NCBI GenBank assembly: GCA_964526635.1 | Contig: CAZGLR010000159.1 | Location: 1-6,143 of the forward strand | From: CAZGLR01 sp964526635 | GTDB taxonomy: Bacteria > Zixibacteria > MSB-5A5 > GN15 > JAAZOE01 | DNA length: 6,143 nucleotides | Direction of reading: 5' to 3' | Part shown: in pieces, positions 1 to 5,457 of the stretch | Position numbering within the stretch: the stretch's first letter is position 1 | Layout of the letters: each line of letters starts with the position of its first letter | Translations under genes and position numbers: made by a program | Notes under the pieces: model-generated | Seen by the model: only the letters and a program-made list of their open reading frames with translations | Database searches by the model: none | Told to the model about the DNA's origin: nothing

Positions 1-2
1 CG

Positions 3-1520
3 CATTCGAAGTACAATTCCCGCGCCGGAAGCCCAAGCATTGCAGGAGAACCTTTCGTTTTCCTCTTTATAATTGACCTATCTCCGGGTAATCCGCAGGT
101 TGGCGCCTGCGCCGCGGCGGCATCGTGGATGGCGGTCTGGTGGATCACCGAGGCCATCCCGATCCCGGTGACAGCCCTGTTGCCGGTAGCGGTGTTTCCA
201 TTCTTTGGTATTTTAAGCGGCAAAGCCACCGCCACTATGTATTTCAACAGCATAATCTTTTTATTTATAGGCGGCTTTATCATGGCGCTGGCGATGCAGC
301 GATGGGGATTGCATCGACGAATTGCTTTGGTGATTATCTCGATGGTGGGGGCGGGGCCCAAACGTATCATGCTCGGCTTTATGGCCGCGACTTTTTTTCT
401 GTCCATGTGGATATCCAATACCGCCACCACCATGATGATGATCCCTATGGCGATCGCGATCATTGCCGGGTTGCGCGAACACGCCGGTCCTGAGGCGAGC
501 GGATCATTCGCGACCGGGTTATTGCTGTCTGTCGCGTATGCCGCCTCGATCGGCGGGACAGCGACCCTGATCGGTACCCCGCCGAATTTATCGTTCTCGC
601 GGATATTCGCAATCTATTATCCCGAAGCTCCGGAGATATCATTTGCGCAATGGCTGCTGTTTGCGTTGCCGTTTGCGATCATCTTTGCCACTATTGCCTG
701 GCTGCTTTTGTCTTGGCTCTTTATCGGCCGGCGGAAACTCGACGTCTCGACCTCATTTTTCAAAGACAAACTCCGCGAACTGGGTCCCATGTCCGGGGCC
801 GAAACGCGGGTGCTGATATTGTTTTTACTGATGGCGCTGTTCTGGATTTTTCGCAATCCGATTCCACTGGGAGCGTTTACCATCCCCGGATGGTCGCAGA
901 TATTTGCCAATCCCGGCCTCATTGACGATGGCACTGTTGCGATCGCGATCGCCATCATCCTGTTTCTGCTGCCCGGCGATCCCGACAGCGATGGCCGCAG
1001 ACGGCGCCTGATGAACTGGAGGACAGCCTCGAAACTCAACTGGGGTATTGTCCTGCTGTTTGGCGGCGGTTTTGCGCTGGCGGCGGGATTCAAAGAATCC
1101 GGTCTGGCCGCCTGGCTGGGCGGACAGCTGGCGGGCCTCTCGGCCGTGCCGCCGATATTTATTATGGTCGCCGTGTGCGCATTATTGACCTTCATGACCG
1201 AGTTGACATCCAACACCGCCACGACCGAAATGATTTTACCTGTGGTTGGTGCGCTGGCTGTTGCAATCGGAATTAATCCCTTGTATTTGATGATTCCGGC
1301 GACCTTGTCGGCATCGTGTGCCTTTATGCTGCCGGTAGCCACCCCACCCAATGCGATTGCCTTCGGTTCGGGAGAGATTTCGATGGGCGCTATGGTCCGC
1401 GCGGGGATAATTCTTAATTTTCTCGGCATAATTTGCATTGTGACATTGATGTCGCTTTTGGGTCAGTTGGTCTTCGGCATTGATCTTTCCGCCCCACCGG
1501 TGTGGTCGGCCGGTGGGTAG
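3..1520 (+). CDS. SLC13/DASS-family sodium-coupled anion (dicarboxylate-type) transporter, 5'-partial
   Basis: Inner-membrane symporter of the divalent anion:Na+ symporter family, whose members import succinate, malate, citrate or sulfate with sodium. About 505 residues are visible, nearly all hydrophobic helices. Two Ser-Asn-Thr sodium/substrate motifs are present (SNTATT at 414-431 and TSNTATTE around 1206-1229), each partnered by a second-repeat motif: GGTATLIGTPPN at 552-587 and VATPPN at 1335-1352. These are the inverted-repeat hallmarks known from VcINDY. MAVWWITEAIPIP at 129-167 is also typical of the family. The ATG at 129 is not the true start: the frame is open from position 3, and the residues before 129 (FVFLFIIDLSPGNPQ...AASW) read like the normal N-terminal helix and the LSP segment preceding MAVWWITEA. 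The gene therefore begins left of the window. It ends at a TAG inside a hairpin. The substrate cannot be assigned: the motifs fit dicarboxylate carriers, but sulfate carriers share them. Confidence 0.9.
   Translation, partial: HSKYNSRAGSPSIAGEPFVFLFIIDLSPGNPQVGACAAAASWMAVWWITEAIPIPVTALLPVAVFPFFGILSGKATATMYFNSIIFLFIGGFIMALAMQRWGLHRRIALVIISMVGAGPKRIMLGFMAATFFLSMWISNTATTMMMIPMAIAIIAGLREHAGPEASGSFATGLLLSVAYAASIGGTATLIGTPPNLSFSRIFAIYYPEAPEISFAQWLLFALPFAIIFATIAWLLLSWLFIGRRKLDVSTSFFKDKLRELGPMSGAETRVLILFLLMALFWIFRNPIPLGAFTIPGWSQIFANPGLIDDGTVAIAIAIILFLLPGDPDSDGRRRRLMNWRTASKLNWGIVLLFGGGFALAAGFKESGLAAWLGGQLAGLSAVPPIFIMVAVCALLTFMTELTSNTATTEMILPVVGALAVAIGINPLYLMIPATLSASCAFMLPVATPPNAIAFGSGEISMGAMVRAGIILNFLGIICIVTLMSLLGQLVFGIDLSAPPVWSAGG
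1493..1517. repeat. Perfect inverted repeat at the 3' end of the transporter gene
   Basis: An 8-bp perfect stem (CCCACCGG at 1493-1500, CCGGTGGG at 1510-1517) with a 9-nt loop lies in the last codons of the transporter and abuts its TAG stop. No T-tract follows, so it is a poor intrinsic terminator. It could stabilise the mRNA 3' end or be a hairpin repeat that has invaded the gene end. Confidence 0.5.
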
Positions 1521-1566
1521 GGGTACATAATGAAATGTAAGCAGAACCCGTCGAGCGGTTGCATCA

Positions 1567-1666
1567 NNNNNNNNNNNNNNNNNNNNNNNNNNNNNNNNNN
1601 NNNNNNNNNNNNNNNNNNNNNNNNNNNNNNNNNNNNNNNNNNNNNNNNNNNNNNNNNNNNNNNNNN
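1567..1666. other. Assembly gap (100 Ns)
   Basis: Exactly 100 Ns, the conventional filler for a scaffold gap of unknown size. The base runs on its two sides (GTTGCATCA at 1558-1566 and ACTACCGG from 1667) join to give the same string found uninterrupted at 1791-1807. The gap therefore falls inside a copy of the local repeat, and its true length may be zero or many repeat units. Confidence 0.95.
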
Positions 1667-1721
1667 ACTACCGGAGATTGCATCGACCTCTCAACGGGCC
1701 GGGTGATCCCGGCCCCTACGA
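1667..1721. repeat. Direct repeat copy 1 (55 bp), containing REP-like hairpin A
   Basis: Identical over 55 bp to 1800-1854, offset 133 bp. The shared 9-mer GTTGCATCA also precedes both copies (before the gap for this one). It contains a perfect 8-bp stem, GGGCCGGG at 1696-1703 and CCCGGCCC at 1708-1715, with loop TGAT. On the - strand the palindrome is immediately preceded by GTAG (1719-1716). This is the head tetranucleotide known from REP elements mobilised by TnpA_REP/RAYT transposases. Confidence 0.85.
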
Positions 1722-1757
1722 CTTTGTTCGAATTAGAATAAAAAGGCTGGAATTTTC

Positions 1758-1781
1758 GTAAGGGCGAGGATCCCCTCGCCC
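1758..1781 (+). repeat. REP-like hairpin B
   Basis: GTAA head at 1758-1761 followed by a perfect 8-bp stem, GGGCGAGG at 1762-1769 and CCTCGCCC at 1774-1781, with loop ATCC. Aligned to the - strand of hairpin A it shares TCGTA, GGGC, GGATC, CC and GCCC. It differs at two stem positions, and both partner positions change so that pairing is kept. It is inverted relative to copies A and A'. Confidence 0.75.
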
Positions 1782-1799
1782 CCCGAAGGTGTTGCATCA

Positions 1800-1854
1800 A
1801 CTACCGGAGATTGCATCGACCTCTCAACGGGCCGGGTGATCCCGGCCCCTACGA
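1800..1854. repeat. Direct repeat copy 2 (55 bp), containing REP-like hairpin A'
   Basis: Identical to 1667-1721. The stem is at 1829-1836 and 1841-1848, with the - strand GTAG head at 1852-1849. The two copies diverge immediately after CCTACGA. A fragment of the same arm, GCCCCTAC (GTAGGGGC on the - strand), recurs at 1877-1884 without its stem partner and looks like a decayed copy. Confidence 0.85.
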
Positions 1855-1928
1855 TCGACTCCATTTATACAGTTCAGCCCCTACAGTCAATTGTATTTTG
1901 AAATATCCAAATTTCGTGCCCGGGTAGC

Positions 1929-1946
1929 CCGATCCGGCAGGATCGG
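1929..1946. repeat. Perfect inverted repeat (7-bp stem)
   Basis: CCGATCC at 1929-1935 and GGATCGG at 1940-1946 enclose the loop GGCA. No T-tract follows on either strand, so it is more likely a structured repeat than a terminator. Confidence 0.5.
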
Positions 1947-1979
1947 ATAATTGAGAACATATTCCAATAATAGCTATGT

Positions 1980-2004
1980 GGCCTGCGGTCGGTGAACGCA
2001 GGCC
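1980..2004. repeat. Perfect inverted repeat (8-bp stem)
   Basis: GGCCTGCG at 1980-1987 and CGCAGGCC at 1997-2004 flank a 9-nt loop. It lies just beyond the candidate terminator of the receiver gene on the - strand. It may be another intergenic hairpin repeat. Confidence 0.5.
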
Positions 2005-2022
2005 GGAAAGTCACAATTAAAT

Positions 2023-2056
2023 GGCAGCCCGCTTTGAAAGACGGATGCGGGCTGCC
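2023..2056 (-). terminator. Candidate terminator hairpin after the receiver gene
   Basis: A perfect 10-bp GC-rich stem (GGCAGCCCGC at 2023-2032, GCGGGCTGCC at 2047-2056) with a 14-nt loop begins 22 bp after the stop of the leftward receiver gene. On the - strand it is followed by ATTTAATTG, which is AT-rich but not a clean U-run. Termination is plausible, though it could also be a 3'-end stabilising hairpin. Confidence 0.45.
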
Positions 2057-2078
2057 GGGGACAGTGAAACACAGAATC

Positions 2079-2495
2079 TCAGGAGTCGCCTGGCGCTGTG
2101 GTCTGAGCCTGTTCGGGAAACTCCATGCTCATCATAGTTTTACGCAGTGCAGAAGCGTTGAATGGCCGCTGGAGAAGGCCGTGCGGGTGACACCGCTCAA
2201 CTTCCGCCTGTAAATTTCTCCTGTTGCCATCGTAAATACAAATTCCATGCATACTACGACTGTTATCATGAAGCTGTTCCAGGATTTCATAGACAGCATT
2301 ACCGACCAGATTAAGATCATATATCACCAGGTCGGCTGTATTTGATCGCAGCCAGACGAGTGCTTCCGGCGCATTTTTTTCGATAATGACGCGAAAACCG
2401 AGAACAGTCAGTTCCTGCACGTATAAATGCAGCGATGTATCATCATTATCGATAATGAGTGCTTGCTTGAGGCCGGTTGAATATTCTGATTTCAT
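2079..2495 (-). CDS. Stand-alone response-regulator receiver protein with non-canonical switch residues
   Basis: A 138-residue single-domain receiver with no output domain. The acidic pocket (IIDNDD, residues 14-19) and the likely phosphoacceptor Asp60 in VIYDLNL are present. The usual Thr/Ser at the end of strand 4 is replaced in GICIYDG (residues 84-90). The invariant Lys of the K-P-F motif is Arg110 in LLQRPF. The protein is probably cytoplasmic and acts by protein contact. The Asp may be phosphorylated weakly or not at all, since Lys and Thr/Ser normally read and stabilise the phosphate. The ATG at 2495 is preceded by GGGG and an A-run, a weak ribosome site. It lies 132 bp downstream of the PAS-LuxR gene on the same strand and may be co-transcribed by read-through. 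The last 15 or so residues (EFPEQAQTTAPGDS) are a non-domain tail. Confidence 0.82.
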   Translation of the reverse strand: MKSEYSTGLKQALIIDNDDTSLHLYVQELTVLGFRVIIEKNAPEALVWLRSNTADLVIYDLNLVGNAVYEILEQLHDNSRSMHGICIYDGNRRNLQAEVERCHPHGLLQRPFNASALRKTMMSMEFPEQAQTTAPGDS

Positions 2496-2602
2496 TTTTC
2501 GCCCCGATCGAAAATATCAGATGTGAAAATCTTTGCTCAAAGATTGTTTTATACAAGATTACGAATGTTTTAGAAGAGGGTAAAGGTGGGTATTAGGCGT
2601 AA

Positions 2603-2629
2603 AGAGGGAGTATGCCGAATACTCCTTTT
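2603..2629 (-). terminator. Weak terminator-like hairpin after the PAS-LuxR gene
   Basis: GGAGTAT at 2607-2613 and ATACTCC at 2619-2625 form a perfect 7-bp stem with a 5-nt loop, starting directly at the TAA stop of the leftward gene. The - strand transcript continues CUCUUUA after the stem, a short U-rich tail. On the + strand it is followed by TTTTA, so it could work either way. It may only attenuate transcription into the receiver gene. Confidence 0.45.
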
Positions 2630-3950
2630 ATGATTTTGATGATTTTTCTTCGTCGCTTCGCAGGCGGCGCAAATATGAACTGAGATTCGTGTTGGAATGG
2701 GTCAAGCCCAGTTTGCGGCGTATGATGGTTCGTTGTTTTCGGACGGTGTCCGGCGACGTCCCAAGAATCGAAGCAATTTCTTTGATACGCAGACCATTGC
2801 GAATCATCTCGCAAATCTGAATTTCACGGCAGGTCAGGCGATCGAATTCGGTTTCGACCTCATTGACCAACGGTACCGTGACTGTCTCGATAGCCTGGCG
2901 CAGCAGACCGGCGGTCATGCCGACGCGAGGATTGGTGTCGGCTTCCAGTTGCGTCAAATACGGCCGGGTGGATTTTTCAATGTTGGTTTTTATCTGGCGC
3001 GAGAATTCGACTCGTGAGGCGTCCAGTTCCTGCAGGATTTCCCGGAGGGCGGTGTTTTTTTGATTCAGGGCTTCCCGTTCACGCTGGAGCTGCAAATTGG
3101 CTTCATGCAGCTGGATTGTTCGTTCGTGTACCCGCTGTTCCAGTTGATCGTGGATTGCCCGCATCTGTTCTTCGGCTTTTTTACGGTGGGAAATGTCACG
3201 GGAAACTGCGCTGAGGACTTTTTTATCGCGCAGGGTGATGCAACTGATACCGACTTCGACCGGCACCAGTGAGTTGTTTTTACGGCGGTATTGTCGTTCT
3301 GACATAAAGAGCCGTTTATGTTCCTGGACCCGGGCGATTATTTCATCGATGTCAGCTCGGGGATGCGCGACGAAATCATATATGGTCAGGCGCAGAATCT
3401 CCTCCCGGGAATACCCCAGAAAACGACCAAGGGCATCATTGGCCTGGATGATACAACGGGTATCGACATCGACCAGAAAGATATTATCGGCGCATTCTTC
3501 CACAACAGAACGGTATTTTTCTTCGCTATCCTTGAGGGCTTCGGCGGCATCCTTTTCGGCGGTGATATCGCGGTGAAATCCCAGGGCTCGTTTGGGGCGG
3601 CCGTGTTCATCCCGTTCGACTATCTTGCCGAAATTATGAATCCACAGCCAGCGGCCGTCTTTGGCTTTCATGCGATGTTCGACCGAGAATGTTTCAAGGT
3701 GGCCGGCTTCATGGGCGGCGGCGGTATCGAGGGTGAGCGGGAGGTCATCGGGATGAATCAAGTCCAGCCAGATATTCAGCCTGTTTTCGATTTCCTGCGG
3801 TTCATATCCAAGCATGCGAGCCCAGATATTGCTGCGAACAACTGTTTGTGTCGTGAAATCATGATCCCAGAAACCCAGGCCCGAACATTCCAGAGCCTGC
3901 CTGAAGACGGAATCATCAGTCGCCGCAGGAGAATAACAGTTGTCGGACAT
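2628..3950 (-). CDS. PAS-PAS-coiled coil-LuxR DNA-binding sensor/regulator
   Basis: A 440-residue soluble one-component regulator with no transmembrane segment. Residues about 15-130 form a PAS fold of the PAS_3 type, with GYEPQEI, HPDD, RWLWIHNFGKI and the terminal GFHRDITAEK. Residues about 144-255 form a second PAS (FLGYSREEIL, SAVSRDISHRKKAE). Residues about 255-325 are strongly heptad-like, rich in Glu, Gln, Leu and Arg, probably a dimerising coiled coil. Residues 371-428 are a LuxR-type helix-turn-helix (LTCREIQICEMIRNGL, then IKEIASILGTSPDTVRKQR). There is no kinase or receiver domain, so the PAS domains probably signal through the coil directly to DNA binding; the ligand is unknown. 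The ATG at 3950 has a good ribosome site, GGAG five bases upstream. It is divergent from the zinc operon with about 280 bp between them, so shared regulation is possible but unproven. Related PAS-LuxR proteins are frequent in Desulfobacterota. Confidence 0.9.
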   Translation of the reverse strand: MSDNCYSPAATDDSVFRQALECSGLGFWDHDFTTQTVVRSNIWARMLGYEPQEIENRLNIWLDLIHPDDLPLTLDTAAAHEAGHLETFSVEHRMKAKDGRWLWIHNFGKIVERDEHGRPKRALGFHRDITAEKDAAEALKDSEEKYRSVVEECADNIFLVDVDTRCIIQANDALGRFLGYSREEILRLTIYDFVAHPRADIDEIIARVQEHKRLFMSERQYRRKNNSLVPVEVGISCITLRDKKVLSAVSRDISHRKKAEEQMRAIHDQLEQRVHERTIQLHEANLQLQREREALNQKNTALREILQELDASRVEFSRQIKTNIEKSTRPYLTQLEADTNPRVGMTAGLLRQAIETVTVPLVNEVETEFDRLTCREIQICEMIRNGLRIKEIASILGTSPDTVRKQRTIIRRKLGLTHSNTNLSSYLRRLRSDEEKSSKS

Positions 3951-4010
3951 GGTATCTCCGTACCGGGAATGCTGCGATATTTGCTCTCTTAGGTTTGCCT
4001 GTGTGCCCTC

Positions 4011-4026
4011 ATAGTAAAAGTACTAT
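4011..4026. promoter_or_regulatory. Palindrome in the PAS-LuxR promoter region (candidate operator)
   Basis: ATAGTA and TACTAT arms separated by AAAG make a perfect 6+4+6 inverted repeat about 60 bp upstream of the PAS-LuxR start codon. On the - strand TATAGT (4027-4022) resembles a -10 and TTGACG (4045-4040) a -35, but their 12-bp spacing is too short to call a promoter. Autoregulation by the LuxR protein is one possibility. Confidence 0.3.
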
Positions 4027-4162
4027 AAGAACCCGTCGGCGTCAAACCCGATTCGGTGAAAAACGGGAATTTGTGAAACAATATTTCGAGTTTTTTGACA
4101 GACGTGATCGGGCAAGAACTGCGCGCCTGCCATCGGTTCTGGTCATCAGATAAAAATTTTAC

Positions 4163-4191
4163 TTGCCGGCGGCTCCAAGTCGACGTATTAC
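4163..4191 (+). promoter_or_regulatory. Candidate sigma-70-type promoter of the zinc operon
   Basis: TTGCCG at 4163-4168 and TATTAC at 4186-4191 are separated by exactly 17 bp; each matches four of six consensus bases. Transcription would start near 4198, giving a leader of about 30 nt before the ATG at 4230. The -10 box is the left arm of the palindrome at 4186-4200. Confidence 0.4.
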
Positions 4192-4200
4192 TTTGTAATA
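4186..4200. promoter_or_regulatory. Palindromic candidate operator overlapping -10 and +1
   Basis: TATTAC and GTAATA arms with a TTT centre form a perfect 15-bp inverted repeat. It overlaps the proposed -10 and start site of the zinc operon, where a bound repressor would block polymerase. The downstream ribbon-helix-helix protein is the obvious candidate binder. It does not match the textbook Zur or NikR operators as I know them. Confidence 0.4.
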
Positions 4201-4229
4201 AATATATCACAAACAACGGGAAGCTGGTT

Positions 4230-4514
4230 ATGAGTAAGATTAAAACAGATATCATAACGTTCAAGGTCGATGAAGCCCTGGCCGAAGTGCTGCGGGATAT
4301 TCCTAACCGTTCGCAATTTATCCGGGCGGCGATAACATCGGCACTGGGCGTGACGTGTCCATTGTGTGCGGGAACCGGTATTCTGACGCCATGCCAGAAA
4401 GATCACTGGGGCGATTTTGCCGCAACGCATGAACTTAAGCGCTGCCGGAAATGCCATGAAGTGCATCTGGTGTGTAACGAGAGTGACGGCGATGCCGTGC
4501 GAACATCATCATAG
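4230..4514 (+). CDS. Ribbon-helix-helix protein with Cys/His zinc-binding tail; putative metal-responsive repressor
   Basis: A 94-residue protein. Residues 7-40 look like a CopG-type ribbon-helix-helix: strand DIITFKVD, helix EALAEVLRDI, the PNRS turn, and helix SQFIRAAITSAL. The tail holds CPLCAGTG (Cys43, Cys46), the same CxxCxGxG pattern as a DnaJ knuckle, and CRKCHEVH (Cys72, Cys75), which together would bind one zinc. Cys55, His59, His67, His76, His79 and Cys82 are extra possible ligands. The ATG at 4230 is chosen because GGGAAG lies six bases upstream. An upstream TTG at 4095 in the same frame would add 45 residues unlike the domain and would start inside the proposed promoter. It is the first gene of an operon with the zinc-uptake genes, whose ATG follows the stop by 7 nt. 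I infer that it binds DNA as a dimer and represses the operon when metal is plentiful. A role as a structural-zinc regulator sensing something else remains possible. Confidence 0.78.
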   Translation: MSKIKTDIITFKVDEALAEVLRDIPNRSQFIRAAITSALGVTCPLCAGTGILTPCQKDHWGDFAATHELKRCRKCHEVHLVCNESDGDAVRTSS

Positions 4515-4521
4515 GAAGAGT

Positions 4522-5454
4522 ATGGGCAATCACTTGAAAGGTAAAATGCGGGCGGCTGTCTTGTTTATTGTGATCATGGTATTGATGTTGACGGCCGAAG
4601 CGGTAATGGCAGCGGTGAAAGTGTCTGTCGGTATTGATCCGGTGGCCTGGCTGGCCGAATCGATCGGGGGTGAATATGTCGACGTTGAGGTCCTGCTCGA
4701 GCCCGGCAGTTCGCCGGCTACGTATGATCCCTCGCCGCGCCAGGTGGCGGATTTGGCCGAGGCCGAAGTTTATTTTCTGGTCGGGGTGCCGTTTGAATTA
4801 AACCTGATGAACAAAACCACCCGTATCCTCAGAAATCTTCAGGTTTGTGATCTCAGGTACGGTATCACCATGCGGGAGTTTTCAGTGGCTGAGGGGCATG
4901 ACCATGGTGATGAACATACTTCGGCCGGAGATCATAATCATGCCGAAGGACATTATGATCCCCACATATGGCTCGATCCGCAACTGATGAAAATTATGGC
5001 GCACACGATTGTCGATGAATTGAAACGTCTCGACAGCACGCATGCCGACATTTACGAGCAGAACCTGGTGGTCACGACCAATCAACTGGAGCGGCTTGAT
5101 TTGGATATCCGGGAAATTTTAGCGGGGTATGGCGGCCGTTCGTTTTACGTGTTTCACCCGTCGTTCGGGTACTTCGCGGATCGGTATAATCTGAAGCAGG
5201 TGGCGATTGAGCGATCGGGCCGGGAACCGGGACCGAAGTATCTGGTGGATCTGGCTCGGCGTGCCCGGGGGGAGAATATTCGGCACCTGTTTATTCAGCG
5301 TCAGTTTGCAACCAATGCCGCCTATGCTATTGCCGCTGAAATCGGGGCCGATGCGGTACCGCTTGATCCGCTGGCCAAAAACTATATCGACAATATGCGC
5401 TCGATAGCCCGGACCATTGCCAATTCGTTTGACTATACGGATAAGCAGGAATAG
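4522..5454 (+). CDS. znuA: ZnuA-like periplasmic zinc/manganese-binding protein of an ABC importer
   Basis: A 310-residue cluster-9 (A-I type) solute-binding protein. Residues 1-31 are a signal peptide: basic start, hydrophobic AAVLFIVIMVLMLT, cleavage near VMA-AV, with no lipobox Cys. The metal-site elements are DPHIWLDP (His148), YVFHPSFGYFADRY (His212) and VPLDPL (Asp282). A His/Asp/Glu-rich loop at residues 126-144 just before His148 is typical of zinc rather than manganese binders. The usual first ligand, His in the SPHxYEP motif, is Ala66 here (SSPATYDP). The loop, water or another side chain may replace it, or this may be normal for a ZnuA subfamily. The ATG at 4522 follows GGAAG closely (3 nt). 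The ATG at 4546, after AAAGG, is an alternative start that would still keep the signal peptide. An in-frame ATG at 4417 lies inside the preceding gene and is rejected. Confidence 0.9.
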   Translation: MGNHLKGKMRAAVLFIVIMVLMLTAEAVMAAVKVSVGIDPVAWLAESIGGEYVDVEVLLEPGSSPATYDPSPRQVADLAEAEVYFLVGVPFELNLMNKTTRILRNLQVCDLRYGITMREFSVAEGHDHGDEHTSAGDHNHAEGHYDPHIWLDPQLMKIMAHTIVDELKRLDSTHADIYEQNLVVTTNQLERLDLDIREILAGYGGRSFYVFHPSFGYFADRYNLKQVAIERSGREPGPKYLVDLARRARGENIRHLFIQRQFATNAAYAIAAEIGADAVPLDPLAKNYIDNMRSIARTIANSFDYTDKQE

Positions 5455-5457
5455 GCC

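Larger units (their letters stand above)
1521..2078. other. Gene-free repeat-rich intergenic region
   Basis: No reading frame here has a plausible protein. The short open frames at 1559-1741 (+) and 1800-1564 (-) run through the N gap and through repeats. The stretch contains a scaffold gap, two identical 55-bp direct repeats, at least three related GC-rich hairpins and three further perfect stem-loops. It separates the + strand transporter from the 3' end of the leftward regulatory pair, so it is a convergent intergenic region, a usual home for REP-like elements and terminators. Confidence 0.8.

Noticed and set aside
617..1438. 273-residue open frame on the - strand
   Set aside because: It is antisense to the transporter, which has unmistakable family motifs; the composition looks like a codon-bias shadow.
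1559..1741. Open frame crossing the N gap
   Set aside because: It consists of unknown bases plus the direct repeat, with no ribosome site or protein-like content.
1667..1854. CRISPR array
   Set aside because: There are only two copies, the 55-bp unit is too long, and the copies contain mobile-type hairpins with heads in both orientations.
3318..3992. 224-residue open frame on the + strand
   Set aside because: It is antisense to the PAS domains of the real - strand gene and shows no domain of its own.
4095..4100. Perfect -35 box TTGACA
   Set aside because: No acceptable -10 lies 16-18 bp downstream; the bases there are GC-rich.
4095..4229. 45-residue N-terminal extension of the ribbon-helix-helix protein from a TTG start
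   Set aside because: It has no ribosome site, its residues do not resemble the family, and it would span the proposed promoter and palindrome. The ATG at 4230 has GGGAAG six bases upstream.
4417..4521. Upstream ATG for the ZnuA-like protein
   Set aside because: It lies deep inside the preceding gene and would put 35 non-signal residues before an obvious signal peptide.
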